Below, piece by piece: positions 58,809-64,000 of a stretch of 64,000 bases of DNA; the stretch's first letter is position 1, and every line of letters starts with the position of its first letter. This stretch comes from a bacterium (lineage in GTDB: Bacteria > UBP18 > UBA7526), in assembly GCA_030615855.1 (NCBI GenBank), contig JAUWYL010000002.1, positions 62,001 to 126,000 on the forward strand. The letters are read 5' to 3'. Made by a program: the position numbers and the translations under genes. The notes below the pieces were generated by a model. The model ran no database searches, was not told where the DNA came from, and worked only from the letters and a program-made list of their open reading frames with translations.

Positions 58809-61660
58809 GCCAGAATTTTCTTTAGGAGTTGTCCCGTGTAGGATTCCTTTTTTCTGGCCACCTCTTCTGGGGTGCCAGAGGCAACAATAAAGCCCCCCTC
58901 CTCTCCTCCCTCTGGCCCCAGATCAATGATGTAGTCTGGGGTCTTTATCACTTCCGGATTATGCTCAATGACTAAGACCGTATTCCCGGCGTCAACCAAG
59001 CGATTGAGAACATCCAATAGTTTCTGAATATCGGCAAAGTGAAGTCCGGTGGTTGGTTCATCTAAGATATAGAAGGTCTTGCCCGTGCTTCTCTTAGAAA
59101 GTTCTGTGGCCAACTTTACCCGCTGGGCCTCTCCCCCAGATAGGGTGGTGGCGCTCTGGCCCAATTTCATATATCCCAATCCTACATCGTATAAGGTCTG
59201 TAACTTATGCTTGATCTTGGGGATATTCTTGAAGAATTTTAAGGCCTCCTCAACGATCATATCTAAGACATCTGCGATACTCTTTCCCTTATACCTGATC
59301 TCCAAGGTCTCCCTATTGAACCTCTGCCCCTTACAGACCTCGCAGGAGACATAGACATCGGGCAAGAAGTGCATCTCGATCTTTATTATCCCTTCCCCCT
59401 GACAGGCCTCACACCTTCCTCCTTTCACATTAAAGCTAAACCTCCCCGGCCTATATCCCCTCATCTTGGATTCTGGAATCTGGGAGAATAGTTCTCTAAC
59501 GGGGGTGAAGACCCCGGTATAGGTTGCTGGGTTAGAACGCGGGGTCCTTCCAATGGGATCCTGGGTAATGATGATTACCTTATCAATATTCTCCAGGCCC
59601 TCTATTCTGTCGTGCTCCCCAGCCCTTTCCTTTGACTTATAAAACTTATTCGCCAGGGCGCGATATAGGGTCTCATCTACCAGGGTGGATTTTCCGCTTC
59701 CCGATACTCCAGTAATACAGACAAATACACCCAAGGGGATGGGAACCTTTATATTCTTTAGGTTGTGCTCCCTAGCACCTACAATAGTCAGATACTTCCC
59801 TTTCACCTTTCTTCTCTTTTTCGGCACCTCAATCTTCAACTCTCCTTTAAGATATCTTCCGGTGAGAGACCTCTTGCATCTCATGATCTTCTCTACTGAT
59901 CCCGTGACTACTACCTCTCCCCCATGCCTCCCGGCACCTGGACCCAGATCGATGATGTGATCTGCAGACCTTATGGTCGCCTCATCATGCTCTACTACCA
60001 GGATGGTGTTCCCCAAGTCTCTTAAGGCCTTCAGGGTGCTCAATAATCTCCTATTATCCCTCTGATGGAGGCCAATGGAGGGTTCATCCAAAATATATAA
60101 TACACCCACCAGTCCACTCCCTATCTGGGTGGCAAGCCTGGTCCTTTCACCTTCACCCCCCGATAGGGTTCCCGCCATCCTATCGATGGTAAGGTAATCC
60201 AATCCCACATTGACTAAAAAGTTCAACCTCTCTCTTATCTCCTTGATTACCTCTTTTCCGATCAAGGCCTCTTTCCGGCTCAACTTTAAACTATTAAAGA
60301 ACCTCAAGGCTTGCTTAATACTTAAGACGCAGACTTCGGCAATGGACTTCCCTCCCACGGTAACCGCCAGGCTCTCCGGCTTCAGCCTGGCTCCCTTACA
60401 GTCCGGGCAGGAACGGGTTCTCATATACTTATTCCTTATCTCTTCTCTCACATACTCTGATTCCGTCTGATGGTACCTTCTTTCAAGTTGAGTAATTATC
60501 CCTTCAAATGGACGATAGAACTCCCTGGTTGTCCCATGCATCTCTAAACGGAAGTCGAGATAATCCTCACCCGAGCCATAGAGAAGGATGTCTCTCTGTT
60601 TCCTTTTTAAGTTCTTCCAAGGGGCGTGAAGACTGAAGTCATAATGCTCTGCCACAGTCTCTAACTGCTGAAAGTAGTACCTCTCTGCAGCATACTTCCA
60701 CTTATGCCTCCTGGTAGTGATGGGCTCGCTCCAGGGAAGAATGGCTCCCTCATAGACAGAGAGATTCCTATCAGGAACCACTAAATCCGGGTCCACCTCC
60801 ATCCTTATCCCCAACCCATCGCATCCCGAACAGGCTCCATAAGGGGAGTTAAAGGAGAACATCCTAGGGGATAATTCCCCAAAACTTATCCCACATTTTA
60901 TACAAGCGAAGTGTTCACTAAATAAAAGTTCAGATTTCCGATTTTTGATTTTTATTACTACGATCCCCTTCCCCAGCTTCAGGGCAGTCTCCACAGAGTC
61001 AGCGAGCCTGGATTTTATTCCCTTCTTTACTATTAGCCTATCTACAATAACCTCAATATCGTGTTTCTTATACCTATCCAAAGAGGGAACCTCTGCTAAG
61101 TCATAGACCTTACCATTCACTCGGGCCCTCACATACCCTTCTCTTTGAATATCTTCAAATAATTTTTTATATTCTCCCTTCCTTCCTCTTATTAGAGGGG
61201 CTAATATCTGAATCCTGGTTCCCTCTGGTAATTCCAATATTCGGTCGGTAATCTCTTGTGCTGTCTGGGGAGAGATCTCCCTTCCGCACTTAGGGCAGTG
61301 GGGCTTGCCGATCCGGGCAAAGAGCAGTCTCAGATAATCGTAGATCTCAGTCATGGTTCCCACAGTTGATCTGGGATTTGCTCCGGCCTTTCTCTGCTCA
61401 ATGGCAATGGCCGGGGAGAGGCCTTCAATGGATTCCACATTGGGCTTCTTCAACTGCTCTAGGAACTGTCGGGCGTAGGCAGAGAGGCTCTCTACATACC
61501 TCCTCTGCCCCTCAGCATAGAGGGTATCGAAAGCCAAAGAACTCTTTCCAGAACCCGAGAGTCCAGTGATGACCACCAGCTTATTCCTGGGAATTTTAAG
61601 GTTGATATTTTTGAGGTTATGTTCCTTTGCTCCTTTTATGATAATCGCTTCCCTTCTCAT
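58805..61660 (-). CDS. uvrA: Excinuclease ABC subunit A
   Basis: The 951-residue protein has two ABC modules: Walker [17 protein letters not shown] near 33 and [16 protein letters not shown] near 643, and signature regions [15 protein letters not shown] near 491 and [16 protein letters not shown] near 836. Zinc fingers with CxxC pairs are at [11 protein letters not shown] near 123, CIKCG/CSGCDG near 256-283 and [13 protein letters not shown] near 746. It finds DNA damage for nucleotide excision repair. The ATG at 61660 overlaps the TGA of the gene upstream (ATGA); a start 51 nt earlier is less likely. Confidence 0.97.
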   Translation of the reverse strand: MRREAIIIKGAKEHNLKNINLKIPRNKLVVITGLSGSGKSSLAFDTLYAEGQRRYVESLSAYARQFLEQLKKPNVESIEGLSPAIAIEQRKAGANPRSTVGTMTEIYDYLRLLFARIGKPHCPKCGREISPQTAQEITDRILELPEGTRIQILAPLIRGRKGEYKKLFEDIQREGYVRARVNGKVYDLAEVPSLDRYKKHDIEVIVDRLIVKKGIKSRLADSVETALKLGKGIVVIKIKNRKSELLFSEHFACIKCGISFGELSPRMFSFNSPYGACSGCDGLGIRMEVDPDLVVPDRNLSVYEGAILPWSEPITTRRHKWKYAAERYYFQQLETVAEHYDFSLHAPWKNLKRKQRDILLYGSGEDYLDFRLEMHGTTREFYRPFEGIITQLERRYHQTESEYVREEIRNKYMRTRSCPDCKGARLKPESLAVTVGGKSIAEVCVLSIKQALRFFNSLKLSRKEALIGKEVIKEIRERLNFLVNVGLDYLTIDRMAGTLSGGEGERTRLATQIGSGLVGVLYILDEPSIGLHQRDNRRLLSTLKALRDLGNTILVVEHDEATIRSADHIIDLGPGAGRHGGEVVVTGSVEKIMRCKRSLTGRYLKGELKIEVPKKRRKVKGKYLTIVGAREHNLKNIKVPIPLGVFVCITGVSGSGKSTLVDETLYRALANKFYKSKERAGEHDRIEGLENIDKVIIITQDPIGRTPRSNPATYTGVFTPVRELFSQIPESKMRGYRPGRFSFNVKGGRCEACQGEGIIKIEMHFLPDVYVSCEVCKGQRFNRETLEIRYKGKSIADVLDMIVEEALKFFKNIPKIKHKLQTLYDVGLGYMKLGQSATTLSGGEAQRVKLATELSKRSTGKTFYILDEPTTGLHFADIQKLLDVLNRLVDAGNTVLVIEHNPEVIKTPDYIIDLGPEGGEEGGFIVASGTPEEVARKKESYTGQLLKKILA

Positions 61661-62022
61661 CTTATTAAACTCCAGGCGATAGTCAATACTATCCCAATCC
61701 CGAAGAGGCAACCCGACATCTTTCCCATGGAACTCCCCAGGGGGGTACGTGCTTGCTCTATTCCGCGTCTCTTTAAAACCTCGGCAACCTTTCCTTTAAA
61801 TAACCCAGCGAAGGCATCAGTAATGGCATCTCCTGCTGCCCCTCCCACAATGGCCCCCAATACTCCAGCAAAACTCGCCCCGATCAAAGCAGCAATACCT
61901 AAAATTCCGGTATCTATGGTGCCGAAAACGATATCGGCTGCTACAGTATTTATCTTTCTCTTTGCTAAAGCCAAGGGAATCCAGGGAAGGAACCCTAAAG
62001 CGATTAGTGCCGGACCGATCAA
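61657..62022 (-). CDS. Small membrane protein with glycine-rich segments, function unknown
   Basis: The 121-residue protein has three hydrophobic segments: [19 protein letters not shown] (2-20), [26 protein letters not shown] (39-64) and [15 protein letters not shown] (105-119). The middle one has glycine-zipper spacing (GxxxGxxxG). It starts with TTG. It is translationally coupled to uvrA by an ATGA overlap, but no functional link is implied by its sequence. I do not recognise the family. Confidence 0.6.
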   Translation of the reverse strand: MIGPALIALGFLPWIPLALAKRKINTVAADIVFGTIDTGILGIAALIGASFAGVLGAIVGGAAGDAITDAFAGLFKGKVAEVLKRRGIEQARTPLGSSMGKMSGCLFGIGIVLTIAWSLIR

Positions 62023-62035
62023 GACCTTATAATAT

Positions 62036-62158
62036 CTATATTAGACGAGGCAAACAAAGTGCGTCGTCATTCTGGATGGTAAAAGAGATGACGCTGATAA
62101 TAACAATGCTTAGGATAATTACATTCAATAAAGAGGCTCGGAAGGAATCAAACCTCAT
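62036..62158 (-). CDS. Possible 40-residue membrane peptide coupled to the radical SAM gene
   Basis: The frame starts with ATG overlapping the TAA of the radical SAM gene (TAATG) and has one hydrophobic segment (LLNVIILSIVIISVISF). The last 13 codons are made by a dispersed GACGAGGC hairpin. It resembles the start of a larger membrane protein cut by the repeat, or it is not translated. Confidence 0.3.
   Translation of the reverse strand: MRFDSFRASLLNVIILSIVIISVISFTIQNDDALCLPRLI
62041..62075. repeat. GACGAGGC hairpin repeat, copy 3
   Basis: TTAGACGAGGCAAACAAAGT followed by GCGTCGTC matches 38653-38680 with few changes, and a third relative lies near 47762. Ends GACG and CGTC pair. Confidence 0.65.
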
Positions 62159-63237
62159 TAGTATGCTCCCGAAAGTAGATGAGGATTACCTATCCTCACC
62201 TTCTTTAATCCCGCTTCTAAGGCAACCTCCCGGCATCTATAGGCGTGTTCCCTAGAAGTAGTAGGCAGATCCTTCATATAGAAGTGAGGGTAGAAACCAA
62301 GTAGAGAATAGGGAATATCTGGATTCAATTTAGCAATGAAGTTAGCGATGTTCCTAACCTCTTTTTTGTCAACATATCCGGGGACAAGTAGGGTGCTGGC
62401 GATTAAGAAAGGGGGCTTCGGCCTCTCCTCAATCAGTTTAGATAGAGATACAAAGTTTCTTAGAGTCTGCCTATTGCTCACACTGGTCAACGCAATATGG
62501 AGGTTCTCATCCCAGGCCTTCAAATCAAACTTTATGCATCCCCCGCTCTCTAAGCTCAATCTGGCCGCCTTCTCTAAGAGCTCGGGATTCATGCTCCCAT
62601 TCGTCTCAAAGCAGATCCTCAGGTTTCCCTTCTTCTCCAGGGCTAACTTAGAGGCCTCTAAGGCATGGGCTAATTGAGGAGTGGGATCTCCTCCGAAGTA
62701 GCAGATACAGGCCACTCTCTCATTCACCGCATCGACTAGTTCCTGGGCGCTTCGTAGGTTCATCTTAGAGAGTAGATTCCGATAGTGCCAATTCTGGCAG
62801 AAGAGACAGTTATAGGTGCAGGCGCCATAGAAGACGGCTAGGTTAGAGCAGCCGATCTTTTTACTTCCCTCACAGACCCAGTCAGCAACGCAGTTCGTAG
62901 GCAGGGAATCATAATACCACTCTACCACCGCCCCCTCTTTGGTCCCTGCTAAGTTGATTAACTTTCCTTTTTTATTCAAGCGCAGTCCGCAGTAGCCTTT
63001 TTCTCCCTCTCCGATCTGGCATTCATTAATGCAGATCCGACATTTTATTCCTTCTGGATTTCTCGGTGGCTCTAAGGGAAGATGAAAGACCTCTCTGGCT
63101 TTAATATGTAGTCTCTTTATCTGGGGCAGAACCTCATCTGGAAATTTCCTAATGCAATCTACACAGTAGCCTATATTCTGAGAGATTAGTTCACTCTTCT
63201 CACACCTCTTGCATTTTACTTCTTCTCTTCCTTCCAT
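62158..63237 (-). CDS. PflA-like radical SAM activating-enzyme homologue
   Basis: The 359-residue protein has an N-terminal zinc ribbon (CKRCEKSE, YCVDCIRK), a second Cys cluster (CRICINECQIGEGEKGYCGLR near 70-92) and the radical SAM motif GACTYNCLFCQNW near 140. It continues with CYFGGDPTPQ near 182 and FETNGSMN near 213. This matches PflX/AmmeMemoRadiSam-type proteins related to pyruvate formate-lyase activase. Its target is unknown; no glycyl radical enzyme gene lies nearby. Confidence 0.85.
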   Translation of the reverse strand: MEGREEVKCKRCEKSELISQNIGYCVDCIRKFPDEVLPQIKRLHIKAREVFHLPLEPPRNPEGIKCRICINECQIGEGEKGYCGLRLNKKGKLINLAGTKEGAVVEWYYDSLPTNCVADWVCEGSKKIGCSNLAVFYGACTYNCLFCQNWHYRNLLSKMNLRSAQELVDAVNERVACICYFGGDPTPQLAHALEASKLALEKKGNLRICFETNGSMNPELLEKAARLSLESGGCIKFDLKAWDENLHIALTSVSNRQTLRNFVSLSKLIEERPKPPFLIASTLLVPGYVDKKEVRNIANFIAKLNPDIPYSLLGFYPHFYMKDLPTTSREHAYRCREVALEAGLKKVRIGNPHLLSGAY

Positions 63238-63303
63238 AGCTCCTTTCCATATAACAGGCTAAAGACCTCACCCCTAAGGAATCAGAAGCAATAGGTGTAA
63301 CTT

Positions 63304-63894
63304 TCATCCCAATCTCCCGATACTCCTTATAATCTGCATAATTAGTCCGCTGAATAGAGGAATAGTTAGGTTATCCTTCCTTCCTGGTGAGAAGAGTTCC
63401 ACGATTGAAGCAGCAAGAGCACCGATAAAGAGAATGCCAAAACTTAACTTTAGTCTCAAGACTAAGAGAATCATTCCTATTAAAAGGCAGGCGAAAAGGG
63501 ACCCTAAACCTCCTTCCAAGCTTTTTCCTTTTATTCTAATCCTTCCATATCTCTTTCCCACAATGGATGCCGCTAAGTCTCCACAGGCCACGAAACATAG
63601 GCTGGCGATGGCGATTCCCTTCTCAAATAATAGAACGGAAAGAAAAGCACCAGAGATGTAATAAGGATTACCGGAGAATCTATTCCTCTCTTCTTCCTTA
63701 ATAATCCCTCCTAAATATTTCAGTGTCCACTGGTTAAATCTTGGATAACAAAGACGAAGAAGATCAGCCAAAAAGAAAAAGATAAAGAAAATCGCAAAGA
63801 TAATAAGGGAGATCTTTTTATCCGTGAAATAATAGATTAGAGGAAGAAGTAGTCCTCCTAGAAGATGCCATAGATAACGTAGTGGTTTATTCAA
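63304..63894 (-). CDS. CTP-dependent polyprenol/phytol kinase-like membrane protein
   Basis: The 196-residue protein has six or seven hydrophobic segments. It contains NPYYISGAFLSVLLF, ACGDLAASIVGKRYGRIRIKGKSLEG (split as two conserved blocks near 110-136) and a C-terminal SIVELFSPGRKDNLTIPL. GDxxAxxxGxxxG followed by KSxEG is the mark of the SEC59/VTE5/cytidylyltransferase-like membrane kinases. It may phosphorylate a polyprenol or phytol. The TTG at 63894 follows AGAGAGG and a promoter; the upstream 33 codons cover a repeat and are rejected. Confidence 0.75.
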   Translation of the reverse strand: MNKPLRYLWHLLGGLLLPLIYYFTDKKISLIIFAIFFIFFFLADLLRLCYPRFNQWTLKYLGGIIKEEERNRFSGNPYYISGAFLSVLLFEKGIAIASLCFVACGDLAASIVGKRYGRIRIKGKSLEGGLGSLFACLLIGMILLVLRLKLSFGILFIGALAASIVELFSPGRKDNLTIPLFSGLIMQIIRSIGRLG

Positions 63895-63916
63895 AATATT
63901 ACCTCTCTTAGTTTTT

Positions 63917-63945
63917 AGTATACTATAATGTCTTGAAAAAGGCAA
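63917..63945 (-). promoter_or_regulatory. Promoter for the kinase-like membrane protein gene
   Basis: TTGCCT (63945-63940) and TATACT (63922-63917) are 17 nt apart on the minus strand. The start codon at 63894 is 22 nt behind the -10 box, which leaves a very short leader with the AGAGAGG site. Confidence 0.65.
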
Positions 63946-63949
63946 ACTT

Positions 63950-63979
63950 GTCCCGTTGATAATTTCATATCTACGGGGC
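63950..63979. repeat. 30-bp hairpin repeat, copy 2
   Basis: GTCCCGTTGATA...TATCTACGGGGC matches 47405-47434 at 27 of 30 positions. It sits just upstream of a promoter. The last 21 bases of the window show nothing further. Confidence 0.75.
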
Positions 63980-64000
63980 TTGCTATTCTTCATTTCACGT

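Overview
The window reads as a chromosomal segment of an uncultured, diderm (LPS-bearing) bacterium. It encodes an LptD-type outer-membrane protein, a sugar-nucleotide and surface-glycan locus, a periplasmic-type amidase and a bacterial housekeeping set (Lon, ClpP, trigger factor, UvrA, tmRNA/SmpB). I cannot name the phylum from sequence alone; gene content and the abundance of short palindromes and heptamer repeats would fit a candidate phylum such as Omnitrophota or Aerophobota, but that is a guess. Every gene I accept, protein or RNA, lies on the minus strand, so transcription runs from high to low coordinates.

Layout from low to high coordinates. 1-1942: phosphonate genes (cytidylyltransferase/PEP-mutase fusion cut by the window edge, phosphonoacetate-hydrolase-like protein, and stubs of a second PEP mutase and a nucleotidyltransferase). 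1972-24153: glycan assembly (glycosyltransferases, SDR epimerases/dehydratases, a DegT aminotransferase, methyltransferases, B12-radical SAM proteins, Wzx flippase, membrane protein). 24353-31557: precursor supply (UDP-xylose synthase, RmlABCD, a GDP-mannose dehydratase-like protein, UDP-glucose dehydrogenase). A near-consensus promoter at 31684-31712, just behind lptD, probably drives this 31-kb unit. 31716-41240: lptD, a DeoR-transaldolase fusion, folC, trpA, trpB, an aconitase-family large subunit and a homocitrate/isopropylmalate-synthase-type enzyme. 41384-46927: aminotransferase, lon, clpP, tig. 46945-49382: a tRNA cluster. 49386-55393: rdgB, rph, two-part fumarase, murI, GerMN protein, amidase. 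55542-63894: tmRNA, smpB, tRNA-Leu, a two-component pair, uvrA, a small membrane protein, a radical SAM protein and a CTP-dependent kinase-like membrane protein.

The most unusual part is the tRNA cluster. Four tRNA genes (Leu, Arg, His, Pro) keep matching acceptor strands and encoded CCA ends but are interrupted in their D-, anticodon- or T-loops. In each, the interruption contains a complete tRNA for the same amino acid, and inverted repeats often extend the stem of the interrupted host. Related palindromes and tandem 7-8 nt repeats occur across the window, some inserted in frame in genes. One 7-bp duplication splits a B12-radical SAM gene. Together these suggest a genome shaped by small palindromic insertions and slipped-strand repeats.

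Functionally, the left half makes activated sugars (dTDP-rhamnose, UDP-GlcA/UDP-Xyl, GDP-6-deoxyhexose types), assembles and modifies a glycan, and exports it by Wzx. The phosphonate genes at the far end of the same unit suggest a phosphonate decoration, possibly partly lost. The right half is a conserved housekeeping block. No coordinate or base statistic here was computed with software; motif and pairing statements come from reading the sequence.
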